Shown here: piece by piece, positions 48,304-59,588 of the stretch
How positions within the stretch are numbered: the stretch's first letter is position 1
Layout of the letters: every line of letters starts with the position of its first letter
Source: Stenopsyche tienmushanensis
Lineage: Eukaryota > Arthropoda > Insecta > Trichoptera > Stenopsychidae
Direction: 5' to 3'
NCBI GenBank assembly: GCA_008973525.1
Contig: WACJ01000186.1
Span: 496,001 to 560,000 of the forward strand
Length of the DNA: 64,000 nt
Position numbers and translations under genes: made by a program
The notes under the pieces: generated by a model
Databases searched by the model: none
Seen by the model: only the letters and a program-made list of their open reading frames with translations
What the model was told of the DNA's origin: nothing

Positions 48304-48997
48304 GTAATATGTTATAAGCCACTGTGCGAATTTGCAATGGGTATGTTTCACGTATAATAAATATACATCATTAGTTTAATTCATTACTCAGACAATAAAA
48401 ACGTCCATGTATAATAGGCAAAAGCTTCAAGATCAAACACATTTGATTATTTTTTTGCATTGACAGCTATATGAATTGCAATCGATTCTATTTAGTTGAG
48501 GCACTGATAGAAGGCTGTAATCAGCGAACTTGAACTTGAATAACCAAAAACTGTCATCAATACATGTCAAATATTGGGGTAATAATGAATAAACTGCTCA
48601 TTTAGGTATTCATTCCATAGCACGTAAGCCTATATCGATAACCATGTGAGGAATTTCCTGTTTCTGATTTTTTTTTATCAACATTCAATGTAATTAAATC
48701 TAAGTGCTTGTATTTTATTATTTGATACACTAATTGACAACATGACTTCTTTGTTAATTTATTTCAGTCATATATGAATTTTACACAAAACATCTAAACC
48801 ATACTTCAAATATAAGATTTCTTTATAGAAGTATCAAGATATGTATTTATTTGTTATCGTATCGATTTTGGTGAGTAAAATTCGTAATTTAAGTATCACA
48901 GAGCTTGAAAGTGGAAGCTCTGCCCTCGAGCAGATAAGAACGCTTAAAAATATATGGCTCATGGCCAGTTTACACCCAATATTGGTGTAACCCACCC

Positions 48998-49428
48998 AAA
49001 CTTTTGAGTAGTGAGCTAAATTTAAATCATCATAAGCTAAAGATGCTATATTTGCATGACCGCCACTTATCATCCCTACAAATTCACTTATCTGTCAGGA
49101 CCGTCGCAGCGTGTATGAAGCATGTACATGAATAAATAAACACTGTCGATAGCACACAATATTTGTTCATTTCTTCGCGTAAACATAAATAATACACATG
49201 AAATCGATTCATTATATCATTCACACATGATTATTAGTCGGTAAATTTGGGTTAATGATCTATACAATCGTACGATGTACGCAAGATACTCTCTCCGTCT
49301 CTGTTTCTCTCCAAAATCAACGTGCAAGACACTCTCCGTCTTGTCTGTTTCCGAGTTTAACGTATAAGAATGATTTTTCTGAGGCACTGAAATTCGGACA
49401 CAACAATGTGTCTTACCTCTTTAAGGGG
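48998..49428 (+). mobile_element. Family A copy 5, right end intact
   Basis: It starts near ACTTTTGAGTAGTGAGC, with a modified left end, and runs through all family blocks to TGTGTCTTACCTCTTTAAGG before GGTTAA. The TTAA is at 49429-49432. Read inversely, the right end begins CCCCTTAAAGAGGTAAG, comparable to the left end CCCTTTGAGTAGTGAGC. Confidence 0.82.
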
Positions 49429-49432
49429 TTAA

Positions 49433-49952
49433 ATTGAGAGTTGTAAACATGCAATGGAGTGTTAATGGCTATTATGAGTTAATTATCAATATAAATATTA
49501 ATTCAGTTCATAATATGGGCTATAATGACTATCGAAGATCACTGTATGTTGCTAGTTTTAATTGGCTTTATATTTGTAAATTGGATTTATATAATTTCAT
49601 ACAAAGATATATTGCAGTAAGAAGATTAGAGCTTATATGGAAATGCTTAGATGTAATTATTTAATTGTTTTTTGTTATTCAAAATATAAACATTCGGAAT
49701 TCAAAAGTAAGAATTTAAGAGACCCAACTCTTACAAAACATAATTTATTTAACCAATATAGTCATTTTCAATTTTAATAATTGTATCAATTCCTATAGAA
49801 TGGATTTTATTTCTAATGAAGGCAACTATGTAGAAAAATAAGATATTCTATTTGTATTTTATATTTATAAATCATTACTAAATTTGTACAGCAAAATTCC
49901 CGGTTATGTTTGAATCGCCCTCGTATATCGGTGATGTTCCTAGTGAGTACTA
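49433..49952. other. Non-coding stretch
   Basis: The ORF at 49434-49664 is Tyr/Asn/Ile-rich, as expected of AT-rich DNA. No feature was recognised. Confidence 0.45.
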
Positions 49953-49954
49953 TA

Positions 49955-50616
49955 CACTTAAAACCTTTTTTGTGCGATAGATGAGTTCCGCGAAAAATCG
50001 CACAAAAAAGCTATGACAATATGCAAATATGCTATGAATTTAAAAACGCATAACTTTGAAACAACTATATAAAATAAATCCAAAATCGCACAAAAAAGAG
50101 GAAAACAATAAAGCAATTAAAAAAATATTAAAGGACATTTAAAGACGTCTTATATCATGGGTAAAATTTTAATGATGTCTGACATCTGGCATCTTAAATG
50201 TCAACCGTGTTGAAAAAAGCAGTTTCGAGAAAAACGCGTTAAAAAATTTAATTATGGTAGGATCGGCCAAGTTAGCGCGTCACTAAAATAGCCATAACTC
50301 CGTAAGTAGTTGGAATTTCGGAAATTCCTTTAGATAATGTATTTTTAAATATCAAAACATTGGAAAAATGTAAAAAAAACGAAATCAATTTTTCAAAAAT
50401 CTAAACCAGAATAAAGGGCGTGGTGGTAATTCAGCAATAGCAGGTTCAATATTATTTACACAGTCCCAAATTATATTTTTTTCCGAATTTTGGTTAGTAT
50501 TGATGATTTATTTCTTATTTTATCCAAAATATCTCGATTTATGAAATTAAAAAAGAGAAAAAATTGCTTTAAAAAAACCGCATAACTTCGAAATCGCACA
50601 AAAAGAGGTTGGAGTG
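49955..50616 (+). mobile_element. Family B copy 5, pogo/Tigger-like, 662 bp
   Basis: CACTTAAAACCTTTTTTGTG and the inverse of CACTCCAACCTCTTTTTGTG are flanked by TA (49953-49954 and 50617-50618). Internal family words are present in the same order as in copy 2, and GTAGGATCGGCCAAGTTAGC matches copy 1. Confidence 0.87.
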
Positions 50617-50893
50617 TATTAAAATTTTTAATAGAGCATCGAAATCGAAAGATTTCCCTCGTCAGGGGGCAGAGACTGAACTGATAATCATATTGAATAT
50701 AAATGTTCAAGTAAAAATTTAGCTTTGGCCCAGGTATCCACAAAATATTCTTCATATTCAGATATATATATATATTTAATATCATTCTAGCTATTGCCAG
50801 ATAGCAATAGATCGGCTATGGTGATCACTTCAAACTTCCATCATATATCTTCGCATATTTTATGGCGTGATAGGCAATAGAATAGGTGGGTAG

Positions 50894-51079
50894 TCGCGAG
50901 CCGCCGATTCTTCTTCACTGGAGAAGAGCACGTTGAGTGGTCGGAGTACGTATGTCGAGGATAGTGAAGAAGTACCCTGGGATGCCATCTCGCAGTATGC
51001 GAGGATGTTCACGTCCCGGCCACGTCGTGACCAGCTAGAGACTGTGCTGGGCAAGCCTCTGCCGCGACTTATTACCTAA
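50894..51079 (+). CDS. Candidate terminal exon, unknown protein
   Basis: In a sharply bounded GC-rich patch, a frame of 61 codons runs from just after a TAG (which would have to be the AG of an intron end at 50892-50893) to a TAA at 51077. It reads SRAADSSSLEKSTLSGRSTY, VEDSEEVPWDAISQYARMF, TSRPRRDQLETVLGKPLPRL and IT. Composition and third-position GC look coding-like, and the patch ends close to the stop. The acceptor lacks a good pyrimidine tract. The minus strand also has an open frame here. The protein is not recognised. Confidence 0.3.
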   Translation, partial: SRAADSSSLEKSTLSGRSTYVEDSEEVPWDAISQYARMFTSRPRRDQLETVLGKPLPRLIT

Positions 51080-52087
51080 CCCGACTAAACTTTGCGATTT
51101 CCACGTAAACATTGGCGAAATGCAATATACCAACCGGTATATGACAATTTGTCAATTAAGGCCAATATAAATCTCTTATAAAAATCATAATTCGCACACC
51201 GCCGCCACGGAGAAATTTCTATTCGTGCATGCATTTAAACAATCGAACGGCATATGCACCATAATTATTTAATTGAATGCATATTTTTTGCAAATTAAAA
51301 TAATTCAAATGTGAAAGTTTGAGAAGCGCTGTTGCGAAATAATCCGCACGCGTCAAAGCGGCATTATTTGCGACGTCTGTTTGAAGTTCATTTTCGTGTC
51401 CATTTATTAAGGCATCTTCCTCATCTCGGTACGCATAACAACCTACCATTGATTGTATGCACCTAACAATTTCTTAATTGTCCACGCAAACATCCAACTG
51501 TAATCATAGCAATTCTGCTCACTATAATATTTACAACTGCTTATAAATCATCCGCAATTTTTACAAATTGGTATTTTAAAAAAACTACCCCTATTATAAT
51601 CAGGCGAATACAATTTTATACCGTCGTATACTGATTTTCTTAAATAAGAATATCAAATGAGTTTTTATTTATTTATATTATTTTATACAATCGAATTGAT
51701 CGTTTTAAGATATTGGCCCTTCATGAAATTTAATAATTTATGCCAAACATTATAAAATTCGCCAAATCAAGTGTTACCGTTTTTCAATAAACAAACAATC
51801 GTGTTTTAATTAAAAATAAAGTTATTGGCATGAGCTTCAATAGCTCATGATTTGGATCACATTGAATATTAAAGACACACTATAAAAATTGCTAAAAAAT
51901 GTGATCAAATATATAATATTATTGCAGATTTTAGACACATATTGTTGCCAATCGCTTGAAAATTTTAAATTGCTTCAAGTTAATCAGATAATCATAACAG
52001 TAGTATATTGTCAACATCGTATTGATTTAAGAATATCAGCTAGAATTCAACTAAATACTACATGAGAATCGGAGCTAATTTGATACC
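51080..52087. other. Non-coding stretch
   Basis: AT-rich sequence with no gene, RNA or repeat end recognised. The ORF at 51219-51449 (minus) lacks a domain. Confidence 0.45.
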
Positions 52088-52273
52088 TTAACCCTTCTAT
52101 CAATAAGATGGTTTAATCAGATAATTTTGTTTTTGCGATGAGTTATTTTAATAGTAGCTATGTATAAATCTTATCAAATCTTCCTAACTTTGTTAATTGA
52201 AGGGTTTTACAGAATTTACAGTTAAAAAGTTCGGAATTCTTGTGTTTCGAGAAAAAGGATATTTATATTTATA

Positions 52274-52478
52274 CACCTAGAGTCAATCAAAGTGATCTGG
52301 CTAGACCCTGGTTTTTTCCATATTTTTTCCAATTTGTATGAGAAATCACGCTTTTCTTCATGTTCCATAAGGAAATTTTAATCCTTTTACTCCTTAAAAT
52401 TTACACCAAATATCTGTGTTTCATAAAATAGGTATCTTGTATACTGGAAAAAAAAATAGACCAGAGTCAACCTAGGTG
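52274..52478. repeat. Imperfect inverted repeat inside the TTAA element
   Basis: CACCTAGAGTCAATC at the left and the inverse of the right, CACCTAGGTTGACTCTGGTC, share their first seven bases and further scattered blocks (CTGG, TTTTTTCC). TA precedes the left end, but the right flank is AA. It may be a smaller, older insertion or part of the parent element. Confidence 0.35.
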
Positions 52479-52483
52479 AAAAA

Positions 52484-52675
52484 ATGCTACTGGAATTAAT
52501 TGACAAGTTGTTGCAAGAACATCGACGTCCAATATATTCATCCATGTTGCAGCTATTACATGCATTCCGAAAAAATCAAAAGCTGTTATCCTATTGTCAA
52601 CTGTTCATTACGGTGCAAACGAGGCTGGTTTTCAAGCTAGTAGAACAAGCAAATGCTGGTAAACTGGAAGAGTGA
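52484..52675 (+). CDS. ORF of 63 codons inside the TTAA element
   Basis: The frame encodes MLLELIDKLLQEHRRPIYSS, a Leu-rich middle and KLVEQANAGKLEE, a predicted helical, basic small protein. It starts six bases after an inverted-repeat end and stops 48 bases before the nested MITE. No piggyBac motif or other family was recognised. It could be a transposase fragment of an unfamiliar element or a chance frame. Confidence 0.2.
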   Translation: MLLELIDKLLQEHRRPIYSSMLQLLHAFRKNQKLLSYCQLFITVQTRLVFKLVEQANAGKLEE

Positions 52676-52723
52676 TATCTCTAGTTCTGCTTTTGAGCTA
52701 AATAATAGCTTAAAGTTGCTTAA

Positions 52724-53019
52724 CCCCTTCAACGTTTTGATTCACTGTTAAAAGTGTCATCCGTAGTGACGCGATTTTTTCGCCTTTTCGATATTTTCGC
52801 GTCATATCCAGTATACGAAAATAGTATAGCATCAAATTCGAACCAGTCAGTTCCCGAGATGAATCATTCTTACATTTAACGTACACAACACTGCAACCGG
52901 ACATATCCGTCATTTTCTATTGAGGTTTGCTTAACTTTTATAATGCGGATATATTCGTCATACCCACTTTGCGTGGACTTTGGTCTTGACGGATATATAC
53001 GTCATATCCATTTAAGGGG
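52724..53019. mobile_element. piggyBac-like MITE, 296 bp, nested
   Basis: The left end CCCCTTCAACG pairs with the inverse of the right end, CCCCTTAAATGG. TTAA flanks both sides (52720-52723 and 53020-53023). Near the right end, GCGGATATATTCGTCATACC and GACGGATATATACGTCATAT are variants of the palindromic words seen in the piggyBac element at 20.7 kb. Confidence 0.8.
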
Positions 53020-53259
53020 TTAAAAAAAGTTGCTGGTTAATTAGCTCACGCTCTATTTGCTTGAAAACTGTTCTTTTATACATCGGGCATAAAAGATGAC
53101 TTTTTTCTACAATATGCTGAATACTGCAGCATTGACATCATTCATAGTTTATAAGAATTTGAACCAGAGAACCAATCATCCCACCGCTAAAAAAGTTTAT
53201 AGATCCTAGCGGATCAGCTGATGGTAGATAATAGAAACATTTATTGATAGAAGGGTTAA

Positions 53260-54962
53260 GAATCAATACCGCATAGCACAAGGAACATTATTGATCTTTG
53301 AAGCGTGCAGTTTCACTATTACGCGGTATGTTGGTAGGCACTAATTGTCCCTGGGATGTCTCCAAATTTACATGACGCTTGGGTCATTTCTAGTGCTAAT
53401 TCAGCAACTGAACTGATTTTGAGCCATGCATTTATAGAAACCCACCACTGATTCAAATGAACTTTAATTAATTAATTTCAGAGGCAGCTCCTGCCTGCGT
53501 GTGTTTCTTGAACCGTGACTCGTTCCAAACTTGCTGTAAATGGGTAAATATAAAATTTTTGAAGGCTTTATGAGCACGTTTATAAATCTTAAACTGCAGA
53601 TACATTGCTCCATTCACTTGTTGATATTTCCAATGTCGCTCAATCATCGGCGACTTTCCGGTTTCCAGCTAGGTAGTCAATTGATCATGACCTTTGAACG
53701 GATTTTTTTCGCGAAGGTTCCCAAATTTTATTACGGTATAATCGCTTGGTCGCAATTGTGTGGACTAAACGGCCATAAAAAATGATTATTTTGCCTAGAT
53801 TCGCTCTGCGAGCCATAGGCGCTAGACCGGCTGTGGTTATGCCACCATTAGTGACGAAATATAATATTACTATTATTATGGACACGATTTGTATAAGATC
53901 CAAAGCACGATAATGGACGAGTCACCACAGGCAGAGTGTGGATGTAAACGTTTGTTTGCGGGTATGCCAGTCACACTTTTAATCCACGCCGGTGGACTTT
54001 CACCGGTGCTGTTGCATCCGCGACGGTACATTATTGCTGGTGTCGTGGCATGATGCACCGACAAAACGCTTCTCATTTTTACCTCGATCCTATCTGGGGA
54101 ATGTGAAGGTAGTCTCGCAAATAAAACTATTGACATTTCGGAATTAATATCTCGAAAACACAATTCGAAGGATATCAATTTGAGAGCATCGAAAAAGCTC
54201 TAGCACCGTAGGGAATACCTCGACTGGAAACAATTTCGAAATTCTCCAACATCTAGGTATGACTTGCACAAGGAAAAAGGAAGATGAATGTTTCATGGAC
54301 GTCGTGGAAATAATCGCTGGTCAGGATTTGATTAAAGACTTGCCAACAAGCTCCATCACATGCATCACACTAATTTAAATTTAATCTCAAACATGCGATT
54401 CCGACAATTACGCAAGCTTCCAAATACTGATAAAACCGCAAAATAATCGCAAATCAAATAATAAATCTTAATTTTGACAGACCCGTTGGTCCATAATGTG
54501 GTAATCGGAATTATCTGAAGAGGAGCAAGCACGTCGTGCCATGTGGTCAAGAATATACACCCATAGTATCCTTGGAGAACATGTTCCTCGTATGCCTTCC
54601 TGTATCGCAGTACTTCCCGAGGACCTGAACTAATGATCCTGTGGATATCTCGTCGGTCATGACCATATTACTTCCTTCACTATTGCCAGGGAATTAATTT
54701 TCAATTTCAATTTGATCGTATCGTCATGCATATAAACGCACGAGAACGCATTCAATTAAATATGCATTATCGCAGAGTGCAGTGCTTTTCAAATTTTCGT
54801 AAAAAGTCGAACTCTTAAATAATAATATAAAATATACACTCTAAAAAAAATCCGTCTTATAATCATCATATTGCAGTTATTTACAAAATCACAAAAAATA
54901 TATTAATGTCTATATATCGCATAGTATTGAATGTATGTCTGTTTGTTCTCTGTGCAATCAAG
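53260..54962. other. GC-richer unique stretch
   Basis: GC rises between 53490 and 54330. ORFs at 53540-53785 (plus), 53685-53903 and 53876-54178 (both minus) have no recognised domain. GGCCATAAAAAATG at about 53771 is a CATAAAA motif. No repeat end was recognised. Confidence 0.35.
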
Positions 54963-54964
54963 TA

Positions 54965-55015
54965 CACTTGAACGCCTTTTTGCACGGTGAATACGTTTTA
55001 AATATTACCGCATAA
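54965..55015 (+). repeat. Family B terminal fragment
   Basis: CACTTGAACGCCTTTTTGCA after TA (54963-54964) and the following ATACG and ACCGCATAA words match the left part of family B, after which homology is lost. Confidence 0.6.
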
Positions 55016-55131
55016 GGTACATATTATACTTAAAGAAGTTATAAATGTACAAAACTTTTAATTGAAGTCGTGGATTCGGACTACAACATATCCACGTATG
55101 ACGCAACATAGACAACATTTATTTATTTTAA

Positions 55132-55415
55132 CCCTTTCCGTAGTGAGCCAATTTAAAATCATACTTAGATGGTATATTTGTATGTCCACCACTAATCATC
55201 CATACAAATCTACTTATCTGTCAGAAACGTCGCAGCGTGTATGAAGCTTGTACATAAATAAATAAACACTGTCGATAACACGCACTATTCGGTAATCTTT
55301 GCGAAAATTCGTATATCATTATTGATAAATTTGAATCAACGATCTATACAATCGTACGATGTACGCAAAATACTATCTCCGTCTCTGTCTGTCTCCGAGC
55401 TCAAAGTGTAAGAAT
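55132..55415 (+). mobile_element. Family A copy 6, cut by family C
   Basis: It begins CCCTTTCCGTAGTGAGCC after TTAA (55128-55131) and follows the family to CTCAAAGTGTAAGAATG, where the family C start CAGGGCC appears at once. The missing right end indicates that the family C element inserted there or that a deletion joined them. Confidence 0.8.
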
Positions 55416-55417
55416 GC

Positions 55418-55790
55418 CAGGGCCGTGACAAGGGCGTGGCAAAGCAGGCGCCCGCCACGGGCGCAATTGGACTTGGGGCGCAAATCGCAGAATACCAACC
55501 CGTTCGAGAGTTGCGCATGGTTTTTATTTTACTCAACCATTTTACTTTACATGAACCAACACTGACTGACTCTGTCCGTTTTTATAATATATACTAAGCT
55601 GTTTCATCCCTATTTTCTTCATTTTTATGTTCAAGTATGGCATCCGATTGCAAGCTACTCATTCATCGTATCAGCGGTCCGAAAAGCGGACCGATTGAGC
55701 ATACAAACCTTAAGGCCACTTTGTCCTCTTTTAGGGCCTTTTGCGGAATTTTCTATGATCTGTACGATTACGGTTTACGATTAACGTAGT
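55418..55790 (+). mobile_element. Family C copy 2, hAT-like, longest copy
   Basis: It starts CAGGGCCGTGACAAGGGCGT and continues with GGCGCAAATCGCAGAATACC, TGCGCATGG, ATGGCATCCGATTGCAAGC, TCCGAAAAGCGGACCGATTG, CCTCTTTTAGGGCC and ATGATCTGTACGAT. It carries about 40 GC-rich bases (CAGGCGCCCGCCACGGGCGC) absent from copy 1. The 3' end is not resolved. The hAT assignment rests on the CAGGGCC start only. Confidence 0.6.
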
Positions 55791-56219
55791 ATCTAAACAC
55801 TTTCTATCGTGGTATCTTTTTTAACAAATAACAAAAAAAAATACAAACAAAACAATAACCGCTATCTATATATAGTATCAAAATAATAGAACAGTTGCGA
55901 TTTTTTCAGTTAGTAAATGTAGAAGTCCTGCAGGAGATGGGGAAGGGTTTAGCTACAACGTCTTTGAAAGCGGCGTGAACCTGGATAAATCAAATATCTT
56001 TTGGTTTTTCACTGATCTCTATCCAAAATTCGGCATCTCTTTTTCGATCTATCATTATTTATTCCCGATTTAGCGATCATCCGACCAATGAACAACCTGA
56101 GGGATCCGATTGCCTTCGGGTTCTCCTGTTGAGATTTTACACAATGGTTATTTTAAAGGAATTTGAATTAATTTGGAATATCTGTACATCCGCTGGAAAA
56201 AATACAAGAAATTTTCATG
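55791..56219. other. Non-coding stretch
   Basis: AT-rich sequence with no features recognised. Confidence 0.45.
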
Positions 56220-56500
56220 CGGTATAAATGAAACATCTTATCTCTTAGGAAATATGCATTTCTTTTTTCCATTTGGTGACGGAAATTTTTAGCTAAAAGA
56301 TGAAGCTGTGTTTGTGTAATATATAATAAAATAGAGGCGCTACTGGTCTAATGATAATTTTATGTTACATACACACACACACAATAGAGGTGGCGCAGCG
56401 CATGCGTGTGTCCATGATGTATGCCAAGAGATTCCAATCAACTGCCACTTAGAGTTTCAATTTTCGTGACGATCAATCCATTTTACCTTGTTGATTAAAA
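56220..56500 (+). repeat. Dispersed repeat H, copy 2
   Basis: Colinear with 43360-43640 but interrupted after AATAGAGGCGCTAC by about 50 bases including an ACACACACAC microsatellite, after which AATAGAGGTGGCGCAGCGCA resumes the repeat. The duplicated AATAGAGG suggests a short insertion or a tandem gain. Confidence 0.62.
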
Positions 56501-58129
56501 ACATTGATTGCATACATTTTAATTCAGCATTTGTGCAGATACTTTATGAAAGATTCACAAAAGCTTTTAACGAACATGAAGAACATTGCTTAAATGTTGA
56601 GCCCTTATAATAATGTATAATCAATTGATTATGAAATCGAGGTGACAATTTTCTATGGAATGAGATTTTTTATCACCAAATTTCTTTGGTGGAAAATTTG
56701 TATAATTTGAATTTAAAAGTATATATCTTCATGAATTACCATTTAAATCTCAGACCTTGCCTCAGGAACTATCTCTGACGATCAAGGACGAATGGTCACA
56801 TTAATCTGCATGCGGTGCTGCAAAGCCATATATCCTAGATTGTTGATATTGTTTTACTAGAGCATTAACACGTTGCGGCTAATCTTACAGAATCAAGTCA
56901 ACGTGTTAGTTATGATATGCAGCGGATGCATCACGGTACCTCGACCAATACCTGCGTACCACACGTGTCAGTGTGCAATACAAATGCACATGCACATGTG
57001 CAAATCCAGTGACGGCGGACGCAAAGGCCTTGCGGTTCGCGGTGCACCGGTTCAAATCGTGGTGAACCGTCTCGATCATTTCCCACTTGGACACTAAAGA
57101 GGTTCACGAACTCGACACGGCCAAATTGGAATTATTTAATTGACCGTTAGTGATATACCGTTCAATAAGTATACATAATCACTATCACTATTTCGTGCAA
57201 GGACGGCTCTTCTTCATTCAATAGAAAAAAGCGAAAAATTCGCACCATCATGTGCCCAAATATGATTGAGACAATCAATGCGTCAAGATGCGCATATTGG
57301 GGGGGCTGCAAAATTGGGGTTGTAATGTTGCACTTTTTCGTTGTGGCAATATTTAATACGGCGTATTTAATTTTGCCGTAACAGGATTACGTAGCGAATA
57401 TAATTTGCATTTTTTTTTCTAACGAATTGTCGAGACCAGTCTTTAATAACCACAACCTCCTTTTATCATAGCGCTGATGCAACCAGTTTACGTGATTCTC
57501 TAGAATTCTGCGGTAAAACCTTATTAAGTCATGAAAATGGACTCGTGATACGAAAGCGACTGCCATTAGGCACTATTTTTGTGCGAAAATTGTTTCCTCC
57601 CTCGTTACTAATCATCCGCACCTCCAAACTACAATATAGGATTGCATCAACTGGAAATCATTGGGTTATTTGCGATTATGAACGCGGAAAATTTAAAAAA
57701 AAATGGAAATGTGGAAGTCAATGAACATGATTGAAAGCTTCCAGCGAAAATGGGAACATACTTCAAATTTAGCCTATATGGAATTATATCTACATATATT
57801 GTGCATATGTGAAATTTAATGGTTATACATATAATTATTCGACATTCCTTAAGGTTGATGCATATATGCATATATGTTATTTTTACTTAACGATATTAAA
57901 GCAGTTTCAAAGCTTCATAATCATCATCATCATCGCATACCTTTCTAGGTTCTTCGTTTATGTTTAACAATCTGTTTTACTTTAAAACCTATATATCAGT
58001 TTTTTATAAAACTGTGAATAGATTTGCATAAAAGCGCGACAATAATTTGAATCAGCAATTTACCATGAAAAAGCTAGAACTTGTACAGGTCGCAGCAGCC
58101 GCTCAAAGATTGCCATTTGTATTTTCGGA
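56501..58129. other. GC-richer unique stretch
   Basis: The interval 56870-57110 is GC-richer. It contains ACACGTGT and the 12-bp palindrome TGCACATGTGCA (about 56991-57002), both E-box type words, and GGTTCAAATCG, a tRNA B-box look-alike without a fitting A-box. ORFs there overlap on both strands without domains. A CAT trinucleotide run lies at 57922-57936. Confidence 0.35.
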
Positions 58130-58542
58130 TCAAAATTAAAATCTTTATAATTTTAGATGATATATTTTCTTGTCCGCCACTTATCATCATACAAATCCAC
58201 TTATCTGTCAGGACCGTCGCAGCGTGTATGAAGCTTGTGCATAAATAAATAAACACTGTCGATAGCACACGATATTTGGTAATTTCTTCAAGTAAACATA
58301 AACAATACACTTGAAATCGATTCATTATATTATTCACACATCATTATTAGCTGATAAATTTGGGTTAAGGATTTATGCAATCGTACGATGTACGTAATAT
58401 ACTCTCTTCGTCTCTGCTTATTTTGAAACTCAACACGCAAGACACTCTTTGTCTCTGTCTTTTTTTGGGCTCAGCGTGTAAGAATGCTCTTTATGAGTCA
58501 CTAGAATTCGAACACAATATTGTGTCTTACCTCTTTGAGGGG
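58130..58542 (+). mobile_element. Family A copy 7, right end intact
   Basis: The left terminus is degraded, with homology starting near AAAATTAAAATC. The rest follows the family fully to TGTGTCTTACCTCTTTGAGG before GGTTAA (TTAA at 58543-58546). The block GTCAGGACCGTCGCAGCGTG is nearly the consensus. Confidence 0.82.
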
Positions 58543-58546
58543 TTAA

Positions 58547-59381
58547 TGGATTATTATCTGATAGATTGATTCTGTTTAACAGTTACCTTTGAACATGCAC
58601 ATTTTCGAAATCATTTAAGCCCAGTAATGATCGATTGTTGTCGGATTTCCAGGGTAGTGCTTGATTTAAAGCAAACCGTTATATCTGCTGAATATAATTA
58701 TAAAATTGGATCGCCATCAGAACGTGCATGAGGCCGAGTCTCGGCGGTCACATTAGAGCTTGGCTTAATATGCATATTTGCTTGCCATCCATAGATCATT
58801 CATTCGTGAACGTTCTCGAATGCACAGTAGCTGAAATTCCTATGTAGTTCGATGGACAAGGCAGGTCGCGGTCCTATGGGGAGCTGCATCGGTAGCATCT
58901 TTGTTTCATGTTTGACAGATCACGAAACGGTTTCGTTCATCCCGATTTGTATGCAACTATCTTGTTTATGTGGCCCGTGTGATTGGTGCACTCTCTACGT
59001 GAACGTGTAATCGTAAAACGGGCCCATATACAAAAGGTTTATGCATAGGCGGCTGCACGTCGCATATTTGCAGCTTCACTTCATTTCTTCATCCTAATAT
59101 CGAATTTCAGACCAGCTCAGGAGACAAGAAAAATTGTCGCAGACTCCTCGTGACATCGTCTCCGTTCGCAATCCTCGGCGGTTAGAGAAATTTTTAATTT
59201 CCAGGCCGAGCGATTTCGTAAGATAAAGGAGTACCTCATTATTTATTTCGACAGACGATATCCGTTTGTCTTCCACAAATATGCATTTAAGACAATTAAT
59301 TAAACGACCATATTATTCTTATATCAAATACAAATAACATTGACATATTTCTGGGGAAAAAAACTGAATATTAATCATCTG
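58547..59381. other. GC-richer unique stretch
   Basis: GC is raised from about 58700 to 59270. The ORF at 59094-59276 (minus) has no domain. Words such as CGTTTCGTTCAT, ATGCATATTTGC and GCATATTTGCAG are present. No repeat end or gene was recognised. Confidence 0.4.
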
Positions 59382-59588
59382 ATTAGGAGCAGTGGTGTAG
59401 ATGCCCAATGAAAATCTTAGCAACATAGGGTTTAAGAGGACCAAAACCTTTATGATCCCATATCTGATCATTGATTTGCTTAAATTGTATAATAATAAAC
59501 AATCTTGTACAAATCACAATTTAATTAAAACCATATATTTTTGTAATATAAACGTTTCTTTTGTACAATGAAAACGCCCTATATAATA

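Larger units (their letters stand above)
52092..53255. mobile_element. piggyBac-like TTAA element with nested MITE, 1164 bp
   Basis: The left end CCCTTCTATCAATAAGATG pairs with the inverse of the right end, CCCTTCTATCAATAAATG, a 15-bp perfect match. TTAA flanks both sides (52088-52091 and 53256-53259). It contains a second TTAA element at 52724-53019, a short inverted repeat at 52274-52478 and a 63-codon ORF. The TTAA site and CCCT start are the piggyBac hallmarks; no transposase was recognised. Confidence 0.82.

Noticed and set aside
48021..48317. 98-codon plus-strand ORF
   Set aside because: No domain. It overlaps a splice-bordered candidate in another frame, and both cannot be right.
57035..57075. 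tRNA-like segment with GGTTCAAATCG
   Set aside because: No A-box at a proper distance and no cloverleaf could be drawn.
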